In this document: positions 35,883-44,453 of the stretch, one piece after another | How positions within the stretch are numbered: the first letter of the stretch is position 1 | Layout: every line of letters begins with the position of its first letter | From: Modicisalibacter xianhensis | GTDB taxonomy: Bacteria > Pseudomonadota > Gammaproteobacteria > Pseudomonadales > Halomonadaceae | DNA: 64,000 nt | Reading direction: 5' to 3' | Assembly (NCBI RefSeq): GCF_900113605.1 | Contig: NZ_FOPY01000009.1 | Span: forward strand, 62,001-126,000 | The notes under the pieces: generated by a model | Databases searched by the model: none | The model's input: the letters and a program-made list of their open reading frames with translations, nothing else | What the model was told of the DNA's origin: nothing | Program-made: the position numbers and the translations under genes

Positions 35883-37496
35883 CTAGAGATGGCCCGGATT
35901 ACGCAGATGGCGCTCTTCAACGGGTGGTGGTGTCCATTGATAAACCCAGGTTTCGGTCAACGGGCGGCCATCGCTGGTCTGCAAGAACAAGCGTAGGTTG
36001 ATCGGGTCAGTGCTGTCATCGGGGGGCACCACATCGAACATGGCCCGGTACCCTTGTATCGATGCCAGCGGGCGTGCCGAGGTGATCTCGACCCGGCCGT
36101 CAGAATGATCGATGACCGGTTCGACCTTGACTTCCTCACCTTCATTGAAAGGGAAGGGGCCGCCCTGGAAGTCGACGACGAAGCGCCAGCTAAAATACTC
36201 GCGCCGCTGGCCGACGACACCGCCCAGGCCCGTGCGCGTCGCCACACAGCGGGCCAGCTCGGGTTCTTCCGGAGGGCGCCCCCGCCAGAAGATGCGATAG
36301 CCATAAAGCATTTCCTGGCCGGGAGTTGCCGGCTCGCCCGGGTTCCAGAAGGCCACGATGTTATCGAAGGTCTCGTCCAGCGTCGGAATTTCGACCAGTT
36401 GAATCGCACCGGCACCCCAGTCGCCCTTGGGTTCGATCCAGACGCTGGGACGACGATCATAAAATACGCCATCGTCCTGGTAGTGATCGAAATCGCGATC
36501 GCGCTGGATCAGGCCGAAGCCTCTGGGGTTATTGTCCTGATACGAGTTGAACCGCAGCTGGCGCGGGTTGACGAGCGGCCGCCATAGCCACTCGCCGCTG
36601 CCGGTGTGCATCGACAGGCCGTCCGAATCGTGGATTTCCGGCCGCCAGTCCCAGTTTGCATCACGGTCGTTCTCGCCGATCATGTACATGCTGGTCAGCG
36701 GGGCAATGCCCAGGCGCTCGATATCCTTGCGCGGATAGAGGGCGGCATCTACTTCCATGACGACGCCGTCGATGTCGGTAATCGCGAAGCGGTAGGCGCC
36801 AGTGATGCTTGGGGATTCCAGAAGGGCGTAAACGTTGACCACGTCACTGTTCGGTTCCGGCCGCTCGAGCCAGAAACGGGTGAAGTCGGGGAACTCTTCC
36901 GGCCTGTCCAGGGCGGTATCGATGGCCAGCCCGCGCGCCGACATGCCGTACTGCATGGATTTACCCACGGCGCGGAAGTAGCTGGCACCCAGAAAGGCGG
37001 CAATGTCACGTTTCCAATCGCTTTGGTGATGCAGACGGAAGCCGGCGAAGCCCAGGTCTTCGGGCAATGCCTCGCCGTTGATACCGGATTTCCCGTAGCC
37101 GAACATCGCCGGATCGTAGGCGATTTCCTGCGCCTGGCCGTCGACGATCTCGTAGATATGCACGGGTTTCTTGAAATACAACCCGAGGTGGAAGAGCTGG
37201 GCGCGAAAAGGGGACTGCGCCCTGTCGGACCATAGCGCATGATCCGGTTTGAAGACGATGGATTGGTAGTCGTCCCAGCTCAGGTCCTGTAACTGCTTGG
37301 GCAAGGCAACTTCCGGCGATTCGTAGTCCTGTGTCGCCAGGTTCCTGGCCAGCCCTTTCAGCCAGGCGTAGTCGAAGGACTCACTAGGCCCGATCGACTT
37401 GGTCTGGTTCTCGACGGCGGCGAATAACGGGGCAAAGGGAAGAAAGGCGCTACTGCCAATGAGGCTGGAGGCTTTCAAAAAGTCGCGTCGGTTCAT
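35883..37496 (-). CDS. opgD: Periplasmic glucan biosynthesis protein OpgD/OpgG family
   Basis: A 537-residue periplasmic protein of the OpgD/OpgG (MdoD/MdoG) family, which shape osmoregulated periplasmic glucans. The N-terminus MNRRDFLKASSLIGSSAFLPF is a twin-arginine signal, as in OpgD. FDYAWLKGLARNLA, LPKQLQDLSWDDYQSIVFKPDHALW, FGYGKSGINGEALPEDLGFAGFRLHH and FSWRFVVDFQGGPFP are family segments. The start at 37496 is fixed by the Tat motif with AGGAAAG upstream; the open frame reaches 37571. The partner glucosyltransferase OpgH is not in the window. Such glucans usually matter in low salt, so its presence in a likely halophile is worth noting. Confidence 0.92.
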   Translation of the reverse strand: MNRRDFLKASSLIGSSAFLPFAPLFAAVENQTKSIGPSESFDYAWLKGLARNLATQDYESPEVALPKQLQDLSWDDYQSIVFKPDHALWSDRAQSPFRAQLFHLGLYFKKPVHIYEIVDGQAQEIAYDPAMFGYGKSGINGEALPEDLGFAGFRLHHQSDWKRDIAAFLGASYFRAVGKSMQYGMSARGLAIDTALDRPEEFPDFTRFWLERPEPNSDVVNVYALLESPSITGAYRFAITDIDGVVMEVDAALYPRKDIERLGIAPLTSMYMIGENDRDANWDWRPEIHDSDGLSMHTGSGEWLWRPLVNPRQLRFNSYQDNNPRGFGLIQRDRDFDHYQDDGVFYDRRPSVWIEPKGDWGAGAIQLVEIPTLDETFDNIVAFWNPGEPATPGQEMLYGYRIFWRGRPPEEPELARCVATRTGLGGVVGQRREYFSWRFVVDFQGGPFPFNEGEEVKVEPVIDHSDGRVEITSARPLASIQGYRAMFDVVPPDDSTDPINLRLFLQTSDGRPLTETWVYQWTPPPVEERHLRNPGHL

Positions 37497-37589
37497 CGGT
37501 GTCTTTCCTAGACAATGGCGGTTCCGTGGCGGAGGGTTACCGAAATCGATGTCTGCTGCCGGATGTGTCACGCTTAATCTAAAGGCATT

Positions 37590-38834
37590 TCACAGCGAAA
37601 GAAAGAAGCCGGCCAAGGCAGCGCTCATCAGGTTGGACAGCGTGCCTGCAGCTACTGCCTTGAGGCCGAGCGTCGCTATTTCGCTGCGGCGATTGGGGGC
37701 CATGAGTCCAAGCCCTCCCATGAGAATGGCAATCGACGACAGGTTGGCGAAACCGCACAGGGCGAATACCACGATAGCCTGGGCATGCGGACTCAAGGCT
37801 CCTGGATCGCTGGCAAGGTCGGCGAAGGCCACGAACTCGTTGAGGATGAGCTTCTCGCCAATGTAGCTTCCGGCCAATATGGCTTCTTCCCATGGCACGC
37901 CTATCAGGAAGGCCAGGGGCGAGAACACGTAACCCAGCAGGAGTTGCAGGGTCAGTTCATCGTAGCCGAACCAGCCGCCTACCCAACCGAGGCAGGCGTT
38001 GAGCAGTGCAATCAGCGCGATGAAGGCCAGCAGCATACCGCCGACATTGATGGCCAGTTGCACGCCTGAGCTGGCCCCCGTGGCGGCGGCCTCGATGACA
38101 TTGGCAGGCTTGTCGTTGGCGCCGGCTTCGATGACGTCTTCCACGGCCTGGGTTCGGGATTCGGTCTCGGGCACGATCAGCTTGGCCATCAGCAGGCCGC
38201 CTGGCGCCGCCATGAAAGAGGCGGCCAGCAAGTATTCCAGAGAAATACCCATGGCAGCGTAACCGCCCAGCACGCTGCCGGCGACCGAGGCGAGGCCGCC
38301 GACCATGACCGCAAACAGTTCCGAACGGGTCATGCCGGCCAGAAAAGGCCTGACGACGATAGGCGCCTCGGTCTGACCGACGAAGATGTTGGCTGCTGCC
38401 GACAGCGATTCGGTGCGGCTGGTCTTGAGCAACTTGTGCAGGGCACCGCCGATCAGATTGATGACCCAGCGCATGATCCCCAGGTAATACAGCACTGAGA
38501 TCAACGAGGAAAAGAATACGATGATCGGAAGCACGCGCAGGGCGAAGACGAAACCGCCATTGCCGAATACCTCGAACATCGTGTCGCTGACCAGTCCCCC
38601 GAACATGAAGTCCATGCCCGCCTGGGCGCTGTCGATCACCGCCTGTACCCCTTCGGTCATGGCCAGCAGCATGCGCTGTCCAAACGGAATGTAGAGTACC
38701 AGCAGGCCCAGGCCGGCCTGGATCAGCAGGGCGCCGACGACGGTGCGCAGGCGTATGGCGCGACGGTTTTCCGAAAGAAGAACGGCCAGAAGCAGAACGA
38801 CGGCAATACCGACCAGGCCCATCAACGTTTGCAT
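37590..38834 (-). CDS. nupC: NupC family concentrative nucleoside transporter
   Basis: A 414-residue inner-membrane symporter with about ten hydrophobic spans. FFSSLISVLYYLGIM, AANIFVGQTEAPIVVRPFLAGMTRSELFAVMVGGLASVAGSVLGGYAAMGI and LIGEKLILNEFVAF-like GEKLILNEFVAFADL are the conserved substrate-site segments of the CNT family. The final segment FALCGFANLSSIAILMGGLGLMAPNRR is also diagnostic. The start at 38834 (MQTLMGLVGIAVV) is preferred over 38879 because it begins at the first membrane span. It stands alone between opgD and motB. Confidence 0.94.
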   Translation of the reverse strand: MQTLMGLVGIAVVLLLAVLLSENRRAIRLRTVVGALLIQAGLGLLVLYIPFGQRMLLAMTEGVQAVIDSAQAGMDFMFGGLVSDTMFEVFGNGGFVFALRVLPIIVFFSSLISVLYYLGIMRWVINLIGGALHKLLKTSRTESLSAAANIFVGQTEAPIVVRPFLAGMTRSELFAVMVGGLASVAGSVLGGYAAMGISLEYLLAASFMAAPGGLLMAKLIVPETESRTQAVEDVIEAGANDKPANVIEAAATGASSGVQLAINVGGMLLAFIALIALLNACLGWVGGWFGYDELTLQLLLGYVFSPLAFLIGVPWEEAILAGSYIGEKLILNEFVAFADLASDPGALSPHAQAIVVFALCGFANLSSIAILMGGLGLMAPNRRSEIATLGLKAVAAGTLSNLMSAALAGFFLSL

Positions 38835-38959
38835 AGGGGATCCGGATAGCGAGTTGTTATGAGCCTGGAAGGCTACCATCCCAGGCCAAAAAGCTACACC
38901 TTGATGCCTTTTTCTAAGGCCTTTAGGGGCATTCCCGGCTCGTTTGGCAGGGCATCTTG

Positions 38960-39622
38960 CTATTGTTGCCTTTCGTGTAGCACTAGCTCGACGCGACGGT
39001 TGGCTGCACGTCCGTCACGATCGTCATTCGAAGCCAGGGGACGGGTGGCAGCATAGCCGATGGCGCGCAGGCGTGCGGGGTCGATGCCTTGCAGAACGAG
39101 ATAGCGCAGGACGGCGCTGGCGCGGGCGCTCGATAGTTCCCAGTTGGAAGGGTAGCGCGGAGTGTCGATAGGCAGGTTGTCCGAATGGCCTTCAACGGAG
39201 ATCTCGCCGGTGGAGTGCTCCAGCAAGGCAACGATGCCCTGCAATACCTGCTGGCCTGGTACGGTCAGGGTCGCCTGGGCACTGTCGAAAAGCAGGTGGT
39301 CCTGAATGCGTAGGTTCAGACCCTGCGCATTGCGCGATACGCTGACGCCATCAAACTGGGGAAGCATGCCGTCATGATGTGGCTTGATGCCGCTTGTCTC
39401 CGGTGCGGGGACCTCTGGGTAAGCGGCTTCGGCGCTGCCTCCGTTATCAGCGATCCGGTCTTTTGTGCTCGGAGAGCCTTGATCGGCCAAGGCCAGCAAG
39501 AGAACGAATAGCGTAATCAACAAGGTCAGTACGTCGAGATAGCTCATCAGCCAACTCTCGCCATCCTCGCTGCCATCGGCAGCGCCTAGAAGATCATCAT
39601 GTTGTCGGTCCAGGTCGCTCAT
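38960..39622 (-). CDS. motB: Flagellar motor stator protein MotB
   Basis: A 220-residue stator subunit with one membrane helix (about 24-45: WLMSYLDVLTLLITLFVLLLALA); the Asp in SYLDVLTLL is the ion-carrying residue. A periplasmic OmpA-like domain (about 100-215) with EGHSDNLPID, NWELSSARASAVLRYLVLQG and NRRVELVL binds peptidoglycan. It is shorter than E. coli MotB (308) and closer to the MotD/PomB size. It follows motA by 3 bp. Whether it uses Na+ or H+ cannot be read with certainty. Confidence 0.9.
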   Translation of the reverse strand: MSDLDRQHDDLLGAADGSEDGESWLMSYLDVLTLLITLFVLLLALADQGSPSTKDRIADNGGSAEAAYPEVPAPETSGIKPHHDGMLPQFDGVSVSRNAQGLNLRIQDHLLFDSAQATLTVPGQQVLQGIVALLEHSTGEISVEGHSDNLPIDTPRYPSNWELSSARASAVLRYLVLQGIDPARLRAIGYAATRPLASNDDRDGRAANRRVELVLHERQQ

Positions 39623-39625
39623 GGC

Positions 39626-40438
39626 CTAGGCCTCTGTGCGCATGGCGCTTTCGGGTTCCGTGGGGGCCGGCCCACGGATCTCGTCATGATGGTTGGCCAT
39701 GAACGAGTTCAGCGTTTCTTCGATGAATGAGGGAAGCCGGCGTTTGGAAATCAGCGAGATGCCTTCCAGGACCATGTTCATGGCGATCAGGCGTTCCTCG
39801 GTGCGCCTCTCCAGCTTCACGGCGATCGGCTTGAAGATCAGGTTGGCCAGTAGAATGCCGTAGAAAGTGGTCAGCAGTGCCACTGCCATGCGCGGTCCGA
39901 TCGATGCCAGTTCGCCGGTATCCATCACTTCGAGCATGTTGACCAGTCCGACCAGCGTGCCGATCATGCCGAAGGCCGGGGCATAGGCGGCCATGGTGCG
40001 GAAGATGTGTGCTTCGGCGCGCTCGCGCGCCTTGAGCCGGGTGATGCGCCAGCGCAGCAGGTCGAGGATTTCCTCTTCCTTGGTATTGGCGATGACCAGT
40101 TGTACCCCCGTGCGCAGGAACGGGTTGCGTGTCCCTTCCAGGGCCCGCTCGACGGCACGTACATCGCCCTTGAACCAGAGCCGTGAAATATCGACGAGTT
40201 CCCTGATGTCATCGTGGGTATAGGTGTTTTCGCGCCGGAATACGATGCCCACCAGGCGAATCACCCGTACGACCTCGCGTAGCGGATAGCTGATGAACGT
40301 AGCCGCCAAGGTGCCGGTAAGTACGATGGCTAGTCCGGGCAGGTTGAGGAAGCTCTCGGGAGTTTCGGCGGTGAATAGCAGCACGCTGGCGAGCAGCAGG
40401 CAACTGACGACCATGCCGATCATGGTGGATGCATTCAT
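39626..40438 (-). CDS. motA: Flagellar motor stator protein MotA
   Basis: A 270-residue stator subunit with four membrane helices (about 5-22, 32-52, 155-175, 185-205). LWFKGDVRAVERALEG sits in the cytoplasmic loop that contacts the rotor. YAPAFGMIGTLVGLVNMLEVMDTGELASIGPRMAVALLTTFYGILLANLIFKPIA is the conserved helix 3-4 region of the MotA/PomA family. Its length resembles PomA/MotC rather than E. coli MotA (295). No other flagellar gene is nearby, so this pair is a detached stator set. Confidence 0.92.
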   Translation of the reverse strand: MNASTMIGMVVSCLLLASVLLFTAETPESFLNLPGLAIVLTGTLAATFISYPLREVVRVIRLVGIVFRRENTYTHDDIRELVDISRLWFKGDVRAVERALEGTRNPFLRTGVQLVIANTKEEEILDLLRWRITRLKARERAEAHIFRTMAAYAPAFGMIGTLVGLVNMLEVMDTGELASIGPRMAVALLTTFYGILLANLIFKPIAVKLERRTEERLIAMNMVLEGISLISKRRLPSFIEETLNSFMANHHDEIRGPAPTEPESAMRTEA

Positions 40439-40509
40439 GGCAAGCCTGACCTGTATCGATGAAATACATTGGTTGTCTATCGGCCAGGCTGCCGGTAACT
40501 TGAGCGAGA

Positions 40510-41259
40510 CTAGCGGGTTAGGCGTCCAGGGTCATCGCTGATGACGGCATCCACGCCCCACTGGCACAAGCGCTGGTAGGCTTGCGTGTCGTTCACGGTG
40601 TAACAGAGCAGGCGATAATCGCTTGCCGCGACTGCCTGCGCCTGGGCAAGCTTGAGACGCCGCCAGTCGAGATGCAGGCTGAAGGCTCCGAGTCGCGAGG
40701 CACGATCCTCCCAGTCACGGGGAAGCTTCTCGTAGAGCAGCCCCAGCGCCAGTGCCTGCGGGTCGGGAACGAGACGACGCGCGGCATTGAGGGCGGTCAT
40801 GTCGAACGATGACACAAGCAGCCGTTCGCGGGGCAGTGACTGCATGGCAGCGGGCAGGACGCTCTCGACCAGTGCTGAGGCATCACGCCCGCGATTGACC
40901 TTGAGCTCCAGGTTGAGCCCCATGCCCAGTTCGTCTAGCAGGGCCAGCATCTCCTCCAGCGTTGCCATGCGTTCACCACTGAACGTGGTATCGAACCAGC
41001 GCCCGACATCCAGTCGACTCGCTACTTCCCAGTTCAGTTTTTTGAGCTTGCCTCGACTGTTCGAGCAGCGACGGACTCCGGCGTCATGCCAAATGATCGG
41101 TGTGCCGTCGCCAAGTAACTGCACATCGAGTTCCACCCAGGCATGGCCGGCGGCATGTGCGGCCTTGACGGCAGCCAGGGTGTTTTCGGGAGCGTGTGCC
41201 GAAAGCCCACGGTGGGCGATGGTCGCGGGAAGGGCTATGCGAGAAAAAATGTCGCTCAT
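40510..41259 (-). CDS. ugpQ: Glycerophosphodiester phosphodiesterase
   Basis: A 249-residue cytosolic TIM-barrel phosphodiesterase releasing glycerol 3-phosphate from lipid head groups. AHRGLSAHAPENTLAAVKAA contains the catalytic His and the metal-binding Glu, VELDVQLLGDGTPIIWHD supplies the Glu-Asp pair and second His, and LNLELKV the third metal ligand. The end QWGVDAVISDDPGRL is typical. There is no signal peptide, so the cytosolic UgpQ type fits better than GlpQ. It stands alone. Confidence 0.92.
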   Translation of the reverse strand: MSDIFSRIALPATIAHRGLSAHAPENTLAAVKAAHAAGHAWVELDVQLLGDGTPIIWHDAGVRRCSNSRGKLKKLNWEVASRLDVGRWFDTTFSGERMATLEEMLALLDELGMGLNLELKVNRGRDASALVESVLPAAMQSLPRERLLVSSFDMTALNAARRLVPDPQALALGLLYEKLPRDWEDRASRLGAFSLHLDWRRLKLAQAQAVAASDYRLLCYTVNDTQAYQRLCQWGVDAVISDDPGRLTR

Positions 41260-41403
41260 GCCAAGGGTCCAATGTCGTCATGTCGTGGCAGAACATCGGC
41301 GAAGCCACAATGAACGTCAAGGGCTGCGCGCAAGGCCCGGCGATATGCTAGGCTTCTGCGCTTTTACGTCAGCGCGGTGCGGTGGAAGGTACGAGGTCGA
41401 ACG

Positions 41404-41973
41404 ATGAAAGTAGTCCATATCAAGAATGAACAGCAACGCGATGCCTGTCTCGCGAGACTGTGTGCCGAGGTGTATGGGCATGACGCGGGTATAGCGCCTT
41501 TGGTGAGCTTCGCGGGAACGCTGAGCGTCCTGGTCCGACAGGATGCGGCACGTATCCTGGCCTTGGTCGACAACGCCTCGCAACCGGCGGCCTTGGCGCT
41601 GCTGGTGCTCGACAAGCAGGGCCAGAGCATGGAGATCGCATTGATGGCGGGACTGGAGACCGACGTGAACGAGCCGGCAGAGCGCCTGGTCAGCGAGTTG
41701 GCAACACGAGCGCCACTCAAGGTCAATGCCCTCAATGCCGAGCAGGAAGCCATGTTTCGCCGTTGCGGCATCGCGCGCTGGTTCGACGGAGAGAACGGAA
41801 CTCGAGTCGGCCTCAGCGATGTGCATCCTGCCAACTCACTGGAAGAATTGCCTAGCCCGATGCGCTTCGATGAACGCGCCGTGGTGCAGTCCTTCAAGCA
41901 GGACCGCACCCTGTTCGAGGGTTACAAGAAGCGTTTCATCCGTGGGCTGGAAAGCTTTCCCCGCGTGCTGTAG
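41404..41973 (+). CDS. Hypothetical protein
   Basis: A 189-residue soluble protein I do not recognise. It begins MKVVHIKNEQQRDACLARLCAEVYGHDAGIAPLVSFAGTL and contains an alternating pattern of predicted strands and helices (VLVRQDAARILALVD, AALALLVLDKQ, AEQEAMFRRCGIARWFDGENGTRVG) faintly like a GNAT acetyltransferase core, but no acetyl-CoA loop is clear. The C-terminal 40 residues are charged. The start at 41404 has GAGG eight bases upstream; the ATG at 41377 is also in frame. It is convergent with kduD, 24 bp apart. Coding bias looks like that of its neighbours. Confidence 0.72.
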   Translation: MKVVHIKNEQQRDACLARLCAEVYGHDAGIAPLVSFAGTLSVLVRQDAARILALVDNASQPAALALLVLDKQGQSMEIALMAGLETDVNEPAERLVSELATRAPLKVNALNAEQEAMFRRCGIARWFDGENGTRVGLSDVHPANSLEELPSPMRFDERAVVQSFKQDRTLFEGYKKRFIRGLESFPRVL

Positions 41974-41997
41974 CTCTGGTCTGGCGAGGTGTGCCAC

Positions 41998-42750
41998 TCA
42001 GCGTGCCAGCCAGCCCCCGTCGACCGCCAGTGTATGGCCGTGAACATAATCCGACGCAGGGGAGGCCAGGAAAACCACGGCACCGGCCAGATCATCCGGA
42101 TTGCCCCAGCGACCCGCGGGGATGCGCCCGAGAATCTCGGCGCTTCTTTCCGGGTCGTCGCGTAGGGCCTGAGTATTGTCGGTAGCCATGTATCCCGGTG
42201 CGATGGCATTGACGTTCACGCCCTGGGAGGCCCACTCATTGGCCATCAAGCGTGTCAGGCCAAGAATGCCGCTCTTGCTGGCGGTGTAAGAGGGCACGCG
42301 TATGCCGCCCTGAAACGACAGCATCGAGGCGACATGGATGATCTTGCCTCCCGTCCCGCGCTCGATCATGTGGCGTGCCGCATGCTGGGCAAGAAAGAAG
42401 GCGGCCTTCAAATTGACGTCGATCACGCTGTCCCAGTCATCTTCGCTGAATTCAAGGGCCGGTGCGCGCCGGATCATGCCGGCATTATTGACGAGAATAT
42501 CGATCTGGCCGGCCTCGGTAATTGCGCGCTCGACAATGTCGGCGGGACGATCCTTGCCCAGTTCCGCCTCGATGGAACTATAGCGTCTGCCCAGTGATTC
42601 GACTCGCTGGCGCGTCTCGTCGGAGCCGCGGCGACTGACACCGACGATGTTGGCGCCGGCCTCGGCCAAGGCCACGGCCATGGCCTGACCCAGCCCCTTG
42701 TTGCAGCCTGTGACCATCGCGACTCGTCCTTCCAGCGAAAATATCGGCAT
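41998..42750 (-). CDS. kduD: 2-dehydro-3-deoxy-D-gluconate 5-dehydrogenase-like SDR
   Basis: A 250-residue NAD(P)-dependent short-chain dehydrogenase. The Rossmann motif is TGCNKGLGQ (near 13-21), NNAG follows the central strand (LVNNAGMI), and the catalytic Tyr-Lys pair is in YTASKSG. The opening FSLEGRVAMVTGCNKGLGQAMA and the segment SMLSFQGGIRVPSYTASK match KduD of pectin/uronate breakdown, including the unusual CNKGLG nucleotide loop. No other uronate genes are nearby. The start at 42750 has AGGAGG about eight bases upstream; the open frame reaches 42861. Confidence 0.83.
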   Translation of the reverse strand: MPIFSLEGRVAMVTGCNKGLGQAMAVALAEAGANIVGVSRRGSDETRQRVESLGRRYSSIEAELGKDRPADIVERAITEAGQIDILVNNAGMIRRAPALEFSEDDWDSVIDVNLKAAFFLAQHAARHMIERGTGGKIIHVASMLSFQGGIRVPSYTASKSGILGLTRLMANEWASQGVNVNAIAPGYMATDNTQALRDDPERSAEILGRIPAGRWGNPDDLAGAVVFLASPASDYVHGHTLAVDGGWLAR

Positions 42751-42866
42751 ATCGTTTCCTCCTTGCACTGGGTGTTGATATAGCATGCCATGGTAACGAT
42801 CTGGCGCTGTGAACACGGTGCTTGTATGGTGTAGCCATTCAATTGACTGATATAAGGACATTTTTC

Positions 42867-43991
42867 ATGGCCAAGCGAATTCAGTTCTCGCAGACCGGTG
42901 GTCCCGACGTCCTCGAGTATAGCGATGTGTTACCGGAGGAGCCCAAGGCCGGCGAGGTTCGCGTCAGGAACCATGCGGTCGGCCTTAACTTCATCGATAT
43001 TTATTTCCGTACCGGGCTTTACCCGGCCCCGGGGTTGCCCTCCGGGCTTGGCACGGAAGGGGCTGGCATCGTCGATGCCGTGGGCGAGGGTGTCACCCAT
43101 CTCAAGGAAGGCGATCGTGTCGCCTATGCCCAGGGGCCACTCGGTGCCTATGCCGAGTTGCACGTGCTGCCGGCAGATAAGGCAGTAAAGCTGCCTGATG
43201 CCATCGAGTTCGAGACCGCGGCTGCCTGCATGCTCAAGGGGCTGACGGTACAGTATCTGCTGCGTCAGACCTATCGCTTGCAGAAGGGTGAAACGATCCT
43301 GTTCCATGCCGCTGCAGGCGGCGTCGGTTCGATTGCCTGCCAGTGGGCCAAGGCGCTGGGGGTCAAGTTGATCGGTACCGTCAGCTCCCCCGAAAAGGCT
43401 GAATTGGCCATGAAGAATGGCGCTTGGGCGACCATCGACTACACCAAGGAGAATGTGGTCGAACGCGTGCGTGAACTGACCAAGGGCGACATGGTCCCGG
43501 TAGTCTACGACTCTGTGGGCAAGGATACCTGGGAAACTTCGCTCGACTGCCTGCAGAAGCGTGGCCTGATGGTCAGCTTCGGCAATGCATCCGGCCCGGT
43601 GGAAAACGTCAACATCGGTATCCTCAACCAGAAGGGCGCGCTCTACGTGACCCGCCCGAGCCTCAATGGCTATGCCGACACGCGCAAGCGTCTCGAGACC
43701 ATGTGCGGCGAGTTGTTCGAGATGCTCGAGAGCGGCAAGATCAAGGTCGACATTGCCCAGCGCTATCCACTGGAGAAGGCAGGCGAGGCCCAGGAAGCCC
43801 TGGCGTCGCGCAAGACGACCGGGTCGACGGTGCTGGTACCGTCCATGCAACAGGATACCCAGGCGACGCAGGACGCTGACCAGTCGCAGGATGTACAAGT
43901 GCCCGCCGAAGAGACACCGGCGGCGCAGGACGCCGGGACGAGTCAGGATCATGGCCCAGAGAATAACCAGGACCAGGACCCGCGGGCATGA
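42867..43991 (+). CDS. qorA: NADPH:quinone oxidoreductase with acidic C-terminal tail
   Basis: A 374-residue zinc-free medium-chain reductase, close to E. coli QorA (327) over its first about 326 residues. GLNFIDIYFRTGLYPAPGLPSGLGTEGAGIVDAVGEGV, HAAAGGVGSIACQWAKALG (NADPH site) and SFGNASGPVENVNIGILNQKGALYVTRP are family segments. After GSTVLVPS there is an extra stretch of 48 residues rich in Gln, Asp, Glu and Pro that is not part of the fold and should be disordered. The start at 42867 gives MAKRIQFSQTGGPDVL; the upstream ATG at 42822 lacks support. Its stop overlaps the next gene's start as ATGA. Confidence 0.93.
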   Translation: MAKRIQFSQTGGPDVLEYSDVLPEEPKAGEVRVRNHAVGLNFIDIYFRTGLYPAPGLPSGLGTEGAGIVDAVGEGVTHLKEGDRVAYAQGPLGAYAELHVLPADKAVKLPDAIEFETAAACMLKGLTVQYLLRQTYRLQKGETILFHAAAGGVGSIACQWAKALGVKLIGTVSSPEKAELAMKNGAWATIDYTKENVVERVRELTKGDMVPVVYDSVGKDTWETSLDCLQKRGLMVSFGNASGPVENVNIGILNQKGALYVTRPSLNGYADTRKRLETMCGELFEMLESGKIKVDIAQRYPLEKAGEAQEALASRKTTGSTVLVPSMQQDTQATQDADQSQDVQVPAEETPAAQDAGTSQDHGPENNQDQDPRA

Positions 43992-44374
43992 AAACATGGT
44001 TGGCCGGGCTGAGCCTGGCCTCTGTGGCATTGTTCTTGGGTGGATGTGCCAGCCATTCCGCTGACCCCGGCCAGGGAGCGTACACAGCTCAGCAGGGCCA
44101 GGCGGCGTATTACAGCGATGCCTACCAAGGCAATCGAACAGCCAATGGTGAGCGCTACGACCGCAATGCACTGACGGCAGCGCATCGCTCCCTGCCGTTC
44201 GGCACTCGTGTGAATGTCACCAACCTGAATAACGGGCGGAACGTCACCGTGCGCATCAACGATCGGGGTCCCTTCACTCGCGGTCGCATCATCGACTTGT
44301 CGCGGCGGGCGGCACAGCAGTTGGGGATGATTCGTAGTGGTACGGCGCCGGTGCGCGTGATCGTGTTGAACTGA
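43988..44374 (+). CDS. RlpA-like double-psi beta-barrel lipoprotein
   Basis: A 128-residue lipoprotein with signal peptide and lipobox LGGC (Cys20). The rest is a single double-psi beta-barrel domain: AAYYSDAYQGNRTANGERYDRNALTAAHRSLPFGTRVNVTNLNNGRNVTVRINDRGPFTRGRIIDLSRRAAQQLGM. It has the RlpA core (Asp and His candidates in NALTAAHRSLP and NDRGPF) but lacks the C-terminal SPOR domain of RlpA, so a role as a septal lytic transglycosylase is uncertain. It is translationally coupled to the quinone oxidoreductase gene, which is an odd partner. Confidence 0.9.
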   Translation: MKTWLAGLSLASVALFLGGCASHSADPGQGAYTAQQGQAAYYSDAYQGNRTANGERYDRNALTAAHRSLPFGTRVNVTNLNNGRNVTVRINDRGPFTRGRIIDLSRRAAQQLGMIRSGTAPVRVIVLN

Positions 44375-44388
44375 GTCCTGCTCTACAG

Positions 44389-44430
44389 GAAAACGCCCGG
44401 TCATTTTGAACTGACCGGGCGTTTTCTTTT
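44389..44430. terminator. Bidirectional intrinsic terminator
   Basis: Perfect 15-bp arms (44389-44403 and 44412-44426) with an 8-base loop. On the plus strand the stem ends in TTTTCTTTT; on the minus strand it ends in TTTTC. It serves both the RlpA-like gene and the convergent fadE gene. Confidence 0.9.
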
Positions 44431-44453
44431 GATGCGCTGGCTAACTGCGCCGC

